34,081 nucleotides of DNA from positions 1-34,081 of the forward strand of contig NZ_CAMVTE010000023.1 of assembly GCF_947170395.1 (NCBI RefSeq). The letters run 5' to 3'. The position numbers and the translations under genes were made by a program. The notes under the pieces were generated by a model. That model did not search any database, had not been told where the DNA came from, and saw nothing but the letters and a program-made list of their open reading frames with translations. Shown piece by piece: positions 25,682-34,065 of the stretch. Numbering within the stretch: position 1 is the stretch's first letter; every line of letters starts with the position of its first letter. The DNA comes from an uncultured Methanobrevibacter sp. (lineage in GTDB: Archaea > Methanobacteriota > Methanobacteria > Methanobacteriales > Methanobacteriaceae).

Positions 25682-26542
25682 TCAAAGCAGGTCATCCAAA
25701 CTTTTTATCATCGATTCACGAATGGCATATCTTTTTTGCAAATCTGTTAAAGAATCAGCCAAATCCCGCCTAAACCGCTCACAGGCATAATCATCATAGG
25801 TAAACTTAATTCCATCATATTGTATGTCCATCAATATTAAATATTCGGGCTCAAGCACTTTAATATATGCCCGAGGTTCATCTTTTTCTGGATTTAACAG
25901 CTTTTCAACTTCATCGAGATTCATCTTTCCCAAAGCCACATCGACAAAAACCCTCATCATCTTTCTGACCATGTTCCATAAAAATGATTCACCGTAGATG
26001 TCTACAAATATTGGTGAGATGGTATCATGCATATTTGGAAATTCCCTTTTGTGATAGTCATCCAGATTGACTTTTGTGATTTTAATATCATCAATAGTTC
26101 TTGTGGTCGTCTTTTGAAAACGTTTTGTGAAATTGGTGAAGTTATGAGTTCCCTTAAAGATTTCAGCACACTCGTTGAGTTTATCAATATCCAAATCCTG
26201 AAATAATAAATACCTATATTGTCTCATCTGTGCATATCTTGGCTTGAATGCATAGCGGACAGGAGCTGATGCTAAAATCTGGATATCATCCGGAAGTGAA
26301 TTGTTGATTTCATTTACCCTAACTTCTTTTTCTGACTGAAAGCTAATTACATTACCCAGACTGTGAACTCCTGCATCGGTTCTTCCTGCAATTCTAAATC
26401 GGGACTTTTTTAAATCATCAATATAGTCTAATTTTCTTAAATGATAAATCAATTCTTCTTCAACAGTTCTGAGGTCCGGCTGTCTTTGAAACCCGTGAAA
26501 ATTAGTTCCGATATAACCTATTTTGAGTGCTGTTCGTTTCAT
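25682..26542 (-). CDS. truA: tRNA pseudouridine synthase TruA
   Basis: It makes pseudouridine at positions 38-40 of tRNA anticodon arms. The protein has 286 residues. The catalytic aspartate D56 lies in RIAGRTDAGVHSLGN. Further TruA segments are KIGYIGTNFHGFQRQ at the N-terminus and FLWNMVRKMM late. No ribosome site is seen before ATG 26542. A TTTTATATTG box about 25 bp upstream suggests a leaderless mRNA. Confidence 0.94.
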   Translation of the reverse strand: MKRTALKIGYIGTNFHGFQRQPDLRTVEEELIYHLRKLDYIDDLKKSRFRIAGRTDAGVHSLGNVISFQSEKEVRVNEINNSLPDDIQILASAPVRYAFKPRYAQMRQYRYLLFQDLDIDKLNECAEIFKGTHNFTNFTKRFQKTTTRTIDDIKITKVNLDDYHKREFPNMHDTISPIFVDIYGESFLWNMVRKMMRVFVDVALGKMNLDEVEKLLNPEKDEPRAYIKVLEPEYLILMDIQYDGIKFTYDDYACERFRRDLADSLTDLQKRYAIRESMIKSLDDLL

Positions 26543-26587
26543 TATATTAATATTATTTTCAATATAAAATAAGCTTTTAGTAAAAGA

Positions 26588-27148
26588 TTATAATTTTACG
26601 GCATATCTGAAGTTATTAGTTTGTGGATTTATTTCCAGCTTTTGAATACGTTTTTCCATATGAACTGTCTGAAGGTCGTTTGCTGTATCCAACACAACAA
26701 CAAAACCCATCTTTTTCCAGAAACTAAGTGCCCCATCCAAGTTTTTATGAGTATGGAGATAAATTTCATTATAGTCCTTTTCATTTGCGAAATTTTCGGC
26801 TATATTGAACATTTTAGAAGCTAAACCACAACGTCTGCATCTTGTATCGACAAATAATCTCCATATGCTTGAAGTGGTTTTGTCGGAGTAGGAATTTTTA
26901 AATTCCTGAAAATCCTTATCATAAGCTCGCAATCCAATAGTTGCTCTGATTTTTCCTGTATCATCATATGCAACAAAAAATCCATTCCTTTTTGGATTAA
27001 TATAATATTTTTCCATATTCACTATATCCTGATGCCATTGCGGAACATATCCATATCCGAACTCATTTTTAATCATGTTAAAGAGAAATTCCTGAACATC
27101 ACAAATTTGATTTGAATCATTGCTTAATTGCTTAATCACAATATTCAT
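26588..27148 (-). CDS. GNAT-family N-acetyltransferase
   Basis: It is a predicted acetyl-CoA-dependent acetyltransferase; the substrate is unknown. The 186-residue product has the GNAT core: GKIRATIGLRAY, SIWRLFVDTRCRRCGLASKMF with the R-x-x-G-x-A pyrophosphate loop, and GALSFWKKMGFVV. The N-terminal 50 residues (IKQLSNDSNQICDVQEFLF) match substrate-side elements of other GNATs. GGTG precedes ATG 27148. Its promoter carries the same two AGTAATACT boxes, 32 bp apart, as the ABC importer operon, so both are probably under one regulator. That link makes a metal- or peptide-related substrate attractive, but it is inference. Confidence 0.8.
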   Translation of the reverse strand: MNIVIKQLSNDSNQICDVQEFLFNMIKNEFGYGYVPQWHQDIVNMEKYYINPKRNGFFVAYDDTGKIRATIGLRAYDKDFQEFKNSYSDKTTSSIWRLFVDTRCRRCGLASKMFNIAENFANEKDYNEIYLHTHKNLDGALSFWKKMGFVVVLDTANDLQTVHMEKRIQKLEINPQTNNFRYAVKL

Positions 27149-27166
27149 TTAAACACCATTTTTAAG

Positions 27167-27207
27167 AGTAATACTTTTAATAGGAAAAATATCAAATAAG
27201 TAATACT
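27167..27207. promoter_or_regulatory. Operator pair upstream of the GNAT gene
   Basis: AGTAATACT occurs at 27167-27175 and 27199-27207, exactly 32 bp apart. Each copy is a near-palindrome (AGTA-A-TACT). The second lies in TAAGTAATACTTTT. The first ends about 19 bp from the start codon and the other upstream of an AT-rich TATA-like run. The same pair with the same spacing is in front of the substrate-binding protein gene. Confidence 0.6.
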
Positions 27208-27287
27208 TTTTAATTAATTTTTCATAACTATAATAATAATGAAGTAAAACTTAGTATTTAAAATTTATTATCTGACAGTATTGCAAT

Positions 27288-27309
27288 AAAAAAAAGAAAA
27301 TAAAAAAAA
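27288..27309 (-). terminator. Poly-T stop after the ABC importer operon
   Basis: Two A8 runs on the plus strand (27288-27295, 27302-27309) give two T8 tracts on the minus strand, directly after the last ATPase gene. No strong stem-loop. Confidence 0.6.
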
Positions 27310-27311
27310 TT

Positions 27312-27923
27312 TTAAAGATTATTAATCTCATTAAACATCAAAATATCGTCACAGACTACTTCAAGCAACTCAGGGTCATGACTAACCGCTAATATTCCAA
27401 TATCATTAGCTCTGCAATGGCTGATTAGTGCATCCCAAATTTGTACCTGTGTAACGGCATCAAGCATGGTACTTATCTCATCAGCAATGATAAACTTTGT
27501 TTTAGGATTTAGCGCTCTTAATATACTGAAACGTTGCAACTCTCCACCGGAAAGCTCATTAGGCCAGCGTGTTAACCAATTATCCTTAAGACCGAAAGTA
27601 TCTTTTAAATCCTGAGTTGGAGTCCAAGATTCATTTAACACTTTTTTCATTTTCCATTTAGGATTCATGGTCTTTTCCGGATGTTGGAAAATCAACTGCA
27701 CAGGATAGAAATCCTTATCTGGAATTTTATTGCCATCTAAAGTAACACTTCCTTTATAATGAGAGATATATCCTGCCATAATTTTACATAATGTGGATTT
27801 ACCACTACCACTATCCCCGATTAAACCTATAATTTGATTGCTATTAAGAGATAATGAAACGTCTTTCAATATCTGTCTTTTTTTATTATATGAAAAAGAA
27901 ATATTTTCAGCTTTAAGTTCCAT
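27312..27923 (-). CDS. ABC importer ATPase, NikE/DppF-like
   Basis: It is one of two nucleotide-binding subunits of a nickel/peptide-type importer. At 203 residues it is short for the family (about 260). Walker A is GDSGSGKST, the Q-loop is QLIFQHPEK, the signature is LSGGELQR, Walker B is FIIADEIS and the H-loop is SHD. The C-terminus ends soon after the H-loop, without the regulatory tail. ATG 27923 overlaps the stop of the preceding ATPase gene by one base (TAATG) with a GGAGGT site. Confidence 0.88.
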   Translation of the reverse strand: MELKAENISFSYNKKRQILKDVSLSLNSNQIIGLIGDSGSGKSTLCKIMAGYISHYKGSVTLDGNKIPDKDFYPVQLIFQHPEKTMNPKWKMKKVLNESWTPTQDLKDTFGLKDNWLTRWPNELSGGELQRFSILRALNPKTKFIIADEISTMLDAVTQVQIWDALISHCRANDIGILAVSHDPELLEVVCDDILMFNEINNL

Positions 27924-28861
27924 TATTTACCTCCTTCAAAATTAAAACATCTAATCATCACGCCATCATGCTCAACTAATTCAGGTATGTTGTTTTCACA
28001 TTTATCTAAACGTATTGGACAATTTTCCCAATATGGACATCCAGTAACCTCACCTAATGGCTGAACACCTTCAGTTAATTTGAAGCCATTTCTTGGAAGA
28101 GCATCAATTAAGGCTTTAGTGTATGGGTGCAATACATTATCGGAATTTTTGAAGTTTTCTACATTATTTATCTCAATAACATAACCTGAATAAAATATTG
28201 CAATCCTATCTGCTGTTTTTAATGCCACATCAATTTCGTGAGTAATAAGTAAAACACCTTTCCCATGGTCTTTTAAATTTTTAATATCATTAATAGTTTC
28301 TTCAACACTTTTTGCATCAAGACCCGGTGTTGGTTCATCAGCAATTAACAAATTAGGATCTTCGATTAAAGCTGTAGACAATAATACCTTTCTTGCCATT
28401 CCACCAGACAATTCAAAAGGATATAACCCATCCACACTTTCATCCAGCCCATATTTTGAAAAGATTTCCCTTTGTCTAATCTGTTTTTGATTATGTTCAT
28501 TTTCGTCCTTACACTCACCGATAGCCTGCTCAGATACTTTCATTAAAGGGTCAAGGAAATTAACTGATTGAGGAATCAGACAGATTTCTTTTCCCCTTAA
28601 TTCCTCTTTCAATTGTTGATCCAGAACTTTTCCCTTATATTTAAGTTCACCAGTTACATGAGAGTTATATGGTAAAATACCCAATATTGAATGAGCTAAA
28701 AGACTTTTACCAGAACCACTGGAACCTAAAACTGCAACAATTTCACTTTCATTAACATCGATTGTTAAATCAGATATTACCTTGGAATCATGCCTATTTA
28801 ATCCCTGAACATATTGTGTAAAAGATATTGATAAATTATTTACTTCTAATAAATTTCCCAT
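27923..28861 (-). CDS. ABC importer ATPase, NikD/DppD-like
   Basis: It is the second nucleotide-binding subunit. The protein has 312 residues. Walker A is GSSGSGKS, the signature is LSGGMARK, Walker B is LLIADEPTPGLD and the H-loop is ITHE. The C-terminal oligopeptide/nickel-transporter tail has cysteines in a CPYWENCPIRLDKC pattern plus a final RCF, similar to the Fe-S-containing tails of Dpp/Opp ATPases. ATG 28861 is near a GGTGAT site. It lies 15 bp after the second permease gene. Confidence 0.9.
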   Translation of the reverse strand: MGNLLEVNNLSISFTQYVQGLNRHDSKVISDLTIDVNESEIVAVLGSSGSGKSLLAHSILGILPYNSHVTGELKYKGKVLDQQLKEELRGKEICLIPQSVNFLDPLMKVSEQAIGECKDENEHNQKQIRQREIFSKYGLDESVDGLYPFELSGGMARKVLLSTALIEDPNLLIADEPTPGLDAKSVEETINDIKNLKDHGKGVLLITHEIDVALKTADRIAIFYSGYVIEINNVENFKNSDNVLHPYTKALIDALPRNGFKLTEGVQPLGEVTGCPYWENCPIRLDKCENNIPELVEHDGVMIRCFNFEGGK

Positions 28862-28876
28862 AATATCACCAAAATC

Positions 28877-29728
28877 CTAATTATTCGCCTCAGAAGGATC
28901 AAACAATCGTTTTAAGTTATCCCCTATAATATCAAACAGCAACACTACAATCAATAATGCAAGACCTGGGAAGAAAGCCAACCACCATGCACCCATTGCA
29001 AGATAAGTCATCGATTCAGACAAAATAATACCAATTGCAGGTTCGTGAGGTGATAAACCAAATCCTAGAAATGTTACGCTTGATTCATGCATGATTGCAT
29101 GCGGAAATACTAATAAAGTTCCTACAAAAATTTGTGACAGTACCAAAGGTAAAATATGCTCTTTTGCAATCCATAATTTACTTTTACCAAATCTTTTAGA
29201 TAAAGCAACATATTCAGAAGTGTTAATCTGTAATACTTCCGCTCTAAGCACTCTTGTTAAGTTTACCCAGTGCGAAAATGCTACTGCCATCATTACACCA
29301 AATGCTCCTTTACCAAATCCAATGGATATCATCATGATTAATAGTATATGGGGTATTGATGCGAATAAATCGATTAACCATGATACAAATTCATCACAAA
29401 ACTTGTTTGTACTTGCAATGAAAGCTAAAATTGTTGCGATTATGCTGGATAAAATTGAAGAAACTAAACCAATCATAATACTTAAACTTAAACCTTTAAT
29501 TGTTCTTGTAAACATATCCCGACCCATCCAATCAGTACCAAACAGATGCTGGAATGACGGAGGTTGCATTTTTATTGAAAAATCAGTTGGCAAATTAGCA
29601 TTAGTCAATAGTCCACTAATGAAAATTATTAATAAAATCAATCCGGTAAGTGCAATAGTTAAAATTGTTTTTTGCCTTAGATTCAGATTACTAAATAATC
29701 CCCGATTATACCATGGCAGTTCACTCAT
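28877..29728 (-). CDS. ABC importer permease, NikC/DppC-like
   Basis: It is a membrane subunit of the importer. From ATG 29728 it has 283 residues. The first membrane segment is at about 20-43, followed by LFGTDWMGRDMFTRTIKGL typical of this permease type. The EAA-like loop is ALSKRFGKSKLWIAKEHILP. Six segments in total. The frame also has a GTG at 29737, but that GTG is part of the GAGGTGA ribosome site, so 29728 is the start. It overlaps the upstream permease stop by eight bp. Confidence 0.9.
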   Translation of the reverse strand: MSELPWYNRGLFSNLNLRQKTILTIALTGLILLIIFISGLLTNANLPTDFSIKMQPPSFQHLFGTDWMGRDMFTRTIKGLSLSIMIGLVSSILSSIIATILAFIASTNKFCDEFVSWLIDLFASIPHILLIMMISIGFGKGAFGVMMAVAFSHWVNLTRVLRAEVLQINTSEYVALSKRFGKSKLWIAKEHILPLVLSQIFVGTLLVFPHAIMHESSVTFLGFGLSPHEPAIGIILSESMTYLAMGAWWLAFFPGLALLIVVLLFDIIGDNLKRLFDPSEANN

Positions 29729-30716
29729 CGTCCTCACCTCTTAATCTAGGATCAACATATTGGTATATCAAATCAGCAATGAAATTTCCTGCAAATACAA
29801 AAATTGTACTGACAATAACAATTCCAAGCAATAATGGAACATCCGACCTCAATCCAGCTGCTACAGTTGCTTGACCAATACCTGGGTAAGCAAATACCTG
29901 CTCTACAAGGATTGTTCCACCAAATAACTCATTAAATGATAAAAATTGAATTGTAATGGCTGGAAGTAAAATATTTCTTATTCCATGATTTTTTATTGTG
30001 CCCCAGAAGCTTTCACCCCTAGCTTGAGCAAATAAGAAATAATCACTTTTTTTAACACTGATAAGTTTATCCCTTGTATACATTGTAAGAGAAGCAATTC
30101 CAACGATACTTAAAGTTATTGCAGGCAATATCAACCTATATAACCATTGCCAAAATGTTACAGTATCCGACAATTGCCCAATTGGAACAGATAATCCAAT
30201 AGGGAACCAACCTAAATAAACAGAAAAAACCATTAAAAGTACTAAACCTATCCAAAATGTAGGAGTGGATTGCAATATATAACAATAAGTTTTAATTACC
30301 TTATCAATCCATGTGCCTTCTTTAGCACCAGCAATTACACCTAATCCAAACCCTACAACTGCAGATATCACCCAGGAAACAACCATAAGAGTTAATGAAG
30401 CTGTGAATTTTTGCAGGATAACTTCTGTTACAGGTATCCTATAAATTAATGAAAATCCCATACTTCCGGAGGCCAATGTTTGAAGCCAACCCAATACTCT
30501 TTCACCTAAAGAGAGATTTGTTCCCCAATAGTTTCCAATAATTGCCAGTTGTTCTTGACTTACAATTCTTTGTCCAAGATATGCTTTAACAGGGTCAATT
30601 GGAGATAATTGTATCATTATAAAACTGATTGCTGCAATAACAATTAATAAAATTAGTAATCTAATAGCCTTATATCCAAAAAATTTAGCTAATTTTTTAT
30701 TGTTAATTTTAATCAT
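29721..30716 (-). CDS. ABC importer permease, NikB/DppB-like
   Basis: It is the other membrane subunit. From ATG 30716 it has 331 residues: IRLLILLIVIAAISFIMIQL first segment, then LSPIDPVKAYLG, six segments in total, and an EAA loop FAQARGESFWGTIKNHGIRN. The frame is open to 30770, but that ATG lies inside a terminator-like hairpin and gives a poor N-terminus, so 30716 is preferred. No clear ribosome site precedes it. The gene is separated from the binding-protein gene by the hairpin. Confidence 0.88.
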   Translation of the reverse strand: MIKINNKKLAKFFGYKAIRLLILLIVIAAISFIMIQLSPIDPVKAYLGQRIVSQEQLAIIGNYWGTNLSLGERVLGWLQTLASGSMGFSLIYRIPVTEVILQKFTASLTLMVVSWVISAVVGFGLGVIAGAKEGTWIDKVIKTYCYILQSTPTFWIGLVLLMVFSVYLGWFPIGLSVPIGQLSDTVTFWQWLYRLILPAITLSIVGIASLTMYTRDKLISVKKSDYFLFAQARGESFWGTIKNHGIRNILLPAITIQFLSFNELFGGTILVEQVFAYPGIGQATVAAGLRSDVPLLLGIVIVSTIFVFAGNFIADLIYQYVDPRLRGEDDE

Positions 30717-30732
30717 CTCGTATGATTTGTTT

Positions 30733-30772
30733 AAAAAAAAAATAAAAAATGATTTATAAAAATAAATCATTT
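30733..30772 (-). terminator. Internal terminator/attenuator between binding protein and permease genes
   Basis: AAATGATTTA (30747-30756) and TAAATCATTT (30763-30772) form a perfect 10-bp stem with a six-base loop. A T10 run follows on the minus strand (A10 at 30733-30742). It lies eight bases after the binding-protein stop, within one operon. It should favour transcripts ending after the binding-protein gene, which fits the usual excess of binding protein over permease. Confidence 0.6.
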
Positions 30773-30780
30773 GAGTTTAA

Positions 30781-32387
30781 TTATTTTGCTGTTGCATTAA
30801 TACGAGCCCAATCGTAGATGTTACCCCAAATATCTCCACCGTGTGGATAGATGAGGTGGGTACTATTGGATATGTCTAATGAATCACTGACGAAATATGC
30901 GTAATCAACAGTTCCAACCCATAAGAATGGATAGTTTGAGGTAGCTTGTTGAGCAGCTTGAGACCAAGTGCTGTATGAGCCATTAACATCTTGAACCATA
31001 GCTGAATCTATTAATGAATCAACTGAACTATCATTGAGTGCTTCAGGATTATCATAACCGACACAGGCCACTCTAGAGTCGTATTGATGTTCAATTTCAT
31101 ATGGGTCTGCTGAACCGAATCCCCATACTACACCTTGAGAATATTTATTAGGATCAATATCATCCCAACTTCCACCTACTGGAGTAATTTCAATACCTAA
31201 CTCTTTAGCTTGTTCTGAAACAGCTACTGCAATTGCTTGTCTTTCAGTTGCTTTTGAATTATAATATACTGAGAAAGAAGCTTTGGTACCGTTTTTCTCT
31301 AAGATTCCATCGCCGTCAGTATCATTCCATCCTGCTTCTGCAAGAATTGCTTTTGCTTCATCGACTTTACCATCTTCAAATGTGGAATCAAATGCCCAAG
31401 GCAATTGACTTGCAACACCATTGTATGATACATTACCGAAACCGTTAAATGCACCTTCTAATAATTCTTCCCTGTTAATACCAATGTTTAATGCTTCCCT
31501 AATAGCAGGGTCACCAGTTACATCGTTACCTATAGTAATATTATCTTCACTTACTTTTCCAGTGTTCATTTGAGTTGGTAAAGAAATACCACGTACATCT
31601 ATAGAATCGAAGTATTCTAAGTGGTATCCTGGAACGGTTTCATTTGCATATGCAAGTTGTACTTCAGCAATATCTACATCACCGTTTTTGACTGCGGCAA
31701 ATGCTGCATCAGGATCAAGGAACAAGTTTGTGATTTTATCAAAGTATGGTTCCTGGCCATAGTAATCTGGGTTTTTCTCCAAGATGAACTGCTGTCCTTT
31801 ATCCCATTGAGCTAATTTATAAGGTCCGGAACCGATTGGGTTTTGACCGTATGTTTCATTATTGTAATTAGCTTCAGGAACAATTCCAACATCTGTTAAT
31901 TTGTTAATGAAAGTTGAATCAGATTTGTTGAGGTGGAATACTACTGTAGTGTCACCTTCAGCTGTAGCGTTATTCATGGAACTTAAATCTGCTCCTTCAC
32001 CAAATTCTTTTGCTGTATTATATGAAAATGCCACATCTCCTGCGGTTAATTGAGAACCATCGGAGAATTTTACATCATCACGTATTTCAACTGTGTATGT
32101 TTTATAATCATCAGAAATTGTATAATTTGTTGCCAAATCATTTACGAATGTATTGTTTGCATCTCTTTTAAGAATTGTACTTTGAATAAGAGGTTCTGTT
32201 CCGGAATCGTGGTATCCCCAACCATGCATTGGGTCGAAACCATATTCAGGTTCTTCACCGTGAGCGGCTACACATGCTACCAATTCATTAGGAGCGTGTT
32301 CAGTACTTCCCCCACCCAAAGCGACTGCAGCTATAGCAATTACGGCAATAACTGCAACGACTGCACCTATAATATATTTTTGTCCAT
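30781..32387 (-). CDS. ABC importer substrate-binding protein, SBP_bac_5 type, with N-terminal frameshift
   Basis: It binds the imported ligand (nickel complex or peptide) at the cell surface. The main frame 30781-32319 gives 512 residues of the NikA/DppA/OppA type, with KFSDGSQLTAGDVAFSYN (split FSDGSQLTAGDV) and NPIGSGPYKL. It would begin at TTG 32319 without any signal. The true start appears to be ATG 32387, five bases after GAGGA, but that frame stops after six codons. One extra A in the A5 run (32377-32381) would read MDKKYIIGAVVAVIAVIAIA into the main frame, a normal membrane anchor. So the gene is either frameshifted, recovered by slippage, or affected by a sequencing error. The promoter carries an operator pair. 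Nickel is favoured by family context but peptides remain possible. Confidence 0.82.
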
Positions 32388-32442
32388 TTTATTTCCTCGT
32401 TAATAATTACTTTTAAGTTTAATCCAATAGCAACTTGCATTC

Positions 32443-32486
32443 AGTAATACTAAATTGCAAAAAACTATTATAAAAGTAATACTTTT
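32443..32486. promoter_or_regulatory. Promoter and operator pair of the ABC importer operon
   Basis: AGTAATACT occurs at 32443-32451 and 32475-32483, 32 bp apart. The second is inside the 15-bp near-palindrome AAAAGTA-A-TACTTTT (32472-32486). Between them, on the minus strand, TTTTATAATAG is a TATA box whose predicted start falls on the first copy. Two boxes flanking the TATA box and start fit a repressor. Confidence 0.65.
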
Positions 32487-32597
32487 TTAAAAAAAGATAT
32501 TACAATTATTATTATTAACATTAAAGTATTTAAAAATTGCTATAAATTATTTCTCAGTTTGAAAAAATAGTATTAACCTTGACAAAAACAGAAAAAA

Positions 32598-33959
32598 TCA
32601 TTTCAAAAGACTGTTAATTGTCCGGTCTGCCCAAACCATAGTGATGTTATTGGACACAATTTCGCCCAAAACAATGCCCATCCAGGCTCCCCAAACACCA
32701 TAGTTCAAGACAACACCCAACAAGACCGCAAAAAATATTGTAAAACCTGTTTCACGCATAACGGTTTGAAACATTGCAGTTATTCCCCTGCCTATTCCCT
32801 GGAAAACATAAGTTGACGCAACACCGACTGCCATTGTAGGATAATAGATGACAATCCACTGTAAAAAGCTTGTCAGTTCTCCTGCAATCCTAACGCTTGA
32901 GCCGGAGGATGTGAATAGTGAAGCTATATCTCCTGCAAATACATTTGTTAAAACTGCAACCGCAAAAGCAAAAATCAGGGAAACTTTCATTGCGTATCTG
33001 TGAGCTATTTTAATGTTTTCATAATTTTTTGCACCGTAATTTGCCGCAACTACACTGATTAAAGCTGTTCCGATTGCCAGCATAGGTGTTGTTCCAATAG
33101 TAACTATCCTCCAGCCTGTCGAGTAAACGGCAACAGAATCAGTTGATGAGAGAAATGCAAGAAGGGCAGAAAATACTGCTGCGAAAAATGCATTGTTTAA
33201 AAGCTGAACGCTTGCAGGAATTCCCACCTTGACAATATCAAAAGTGATGTCCTTTTTGAAATTGAAGTTTGACAAATGAGGCTTTAGGTAAGTATCCCCT
33301 TTAATGTAAAACCAGTAGCATAAAATTAAAATTACAAATATTGCTGATATTAATGTTGCAACGGCTGCACCCCTTACACCCAGATTTAAAGAGTAAATAA
33401 AAACAGGATCCAAAATCATGTTTAAAATAGCTGATGCAATCATTGCATACATCGGCCTTTTTGAATCGCCTTCACCCCTATATATTCCGTATAGTGCATT
33501 AGACATTATTATAAAGATGGAACCTGAAAGAATTATTGCACCATAATCACATGCATAGGAAACAGTTTGACCAGCGCCCATTGCATTCAATATCGCTTCA
33601 AGCAAAACCAATAGAACCACGGTTGTTATCAATGATACAACAATATCAATAAAAATAGAATGAATCGAAGCATTATCTGCCTTTGATTTATTGTCTTCAC
33701 CAATATATTTTGAAATTGCAAAAGCGGCTCCCGCCCCAAGACCGTTTCCAAAGCCTACCAGAATCATGAATATTGGAGTAAAAAACCCAACCCCTGCCAG
33801 AGCATCAGCGCCAAGACCTGATACCCAGGCAGCATCAATGAGATTGTATAAACTAGAAATAAGCAGCGATATAATCAATGGTATAGACATCTTCAATAAG
33901 GCTTGTTTGGGATTTCCAAGCATTACATCTACACTATCTGAACCATCACTACTTTGCAT
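32598..33959 (-). CDS. MATE family efflux transporter
   Basis: It is a predicted Na+- or H+-driven exporter of organic cations or metabolites. The protein has 453 residues with about 12 membrane segments. The N-terminal LGNPKQALLKMSIPLIISLL is the MATE start, and GNGLGAGAAFAISKYIGE is the conserved loop after helix 2; a second repeat starts near 235 (VKVGIPASVQLLNNAFFAA, split across the helix). No ribosome site is obvious before ATG 33959. It lies upstream of the importer operon on the same strand, but 210 bp and a promoter separate them. The substrate is not predictable. Confidence 0.88.
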   Translation of the reverse strand: MQSSDGSDSVDVMLGNPKQALLKMSIPLIISLLISSLYNLIDAAWVSGLGADALAGVGFFTPIFMILVGFGNGLGAGAAFAISKYIGEDNKSKADNASIHSIFIDIVVSLITTVVLLVLLEAILNAMGAGQTVSYACDYGAIILSGSIFIIMSNALYGIYRGEGDSKRPMYAMIASAILNMILDPVFIYSLNLGVRGAAVATLISAIFVILILCYWFYIKGDTYLKPHLSNFNFKKDITFDIVKVGIPASVQLLNNAFFAAVFSALLAFLSSTDSVAVYSTGWRIVTIGTTPMLAIGTALISVVAANYGAKNYENIKIAHRYAMKVSLIFAFAVAVLTNVFAGDIASLFTSSGSSVRIAGELTSFLQWIVIYYPTMAVGVASTYVFQGIGRGITAMFQTVMRETGFTIFFAVLLGVVLNYGVWGAWMGIVLGEIVSNNITMVWADRTINSLLK

Positions 33960-34039
33960 AACTAAATATTAAAATCTATTCACATATAAATTAATTGTTT
34001 GATAACATTCCGCCTTTTCTTCAAATATTGAACAACCTC

Positions 34040-34065
34040 GCCTTATAGAAGGCTAGGATTCCTAG
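34040..34065. repeat. Tandem palindromes upstream of the MATE gene
   Basis: GCCTT-ATAG-AAGGC (34040-34053) is followed at once by CTAGGA-T-TCCTAG (34053-34065). They lie about 80-105 bp upstream of the MATE start, near the window edge. They may be operators or a stem of a 5' leader; the interval is too short to decide. Confidence 0.35.

Noticed and set aside
27240-27265. A third AGTAATACT-like box (AAGTAAAACTTAGTATT) upstream of the GNAT operator pair
   Set aside because: Only a partial match without the symmetric core and not at a 32-bp step, so treated as AT-rich background.
29729-29737. GTG start for the DppC-like permease at 29737
   Set aside because: The GTG lies inside the GAGGTGA ribosome site that serves ATG 29728.
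30717-30770. Upstream ATG for the DppB-like permease
   Set aside because: It lies within the 10-bp stem of the terminator-like hairpin and would add a phenylalanine-rich stretch not typical of the family.
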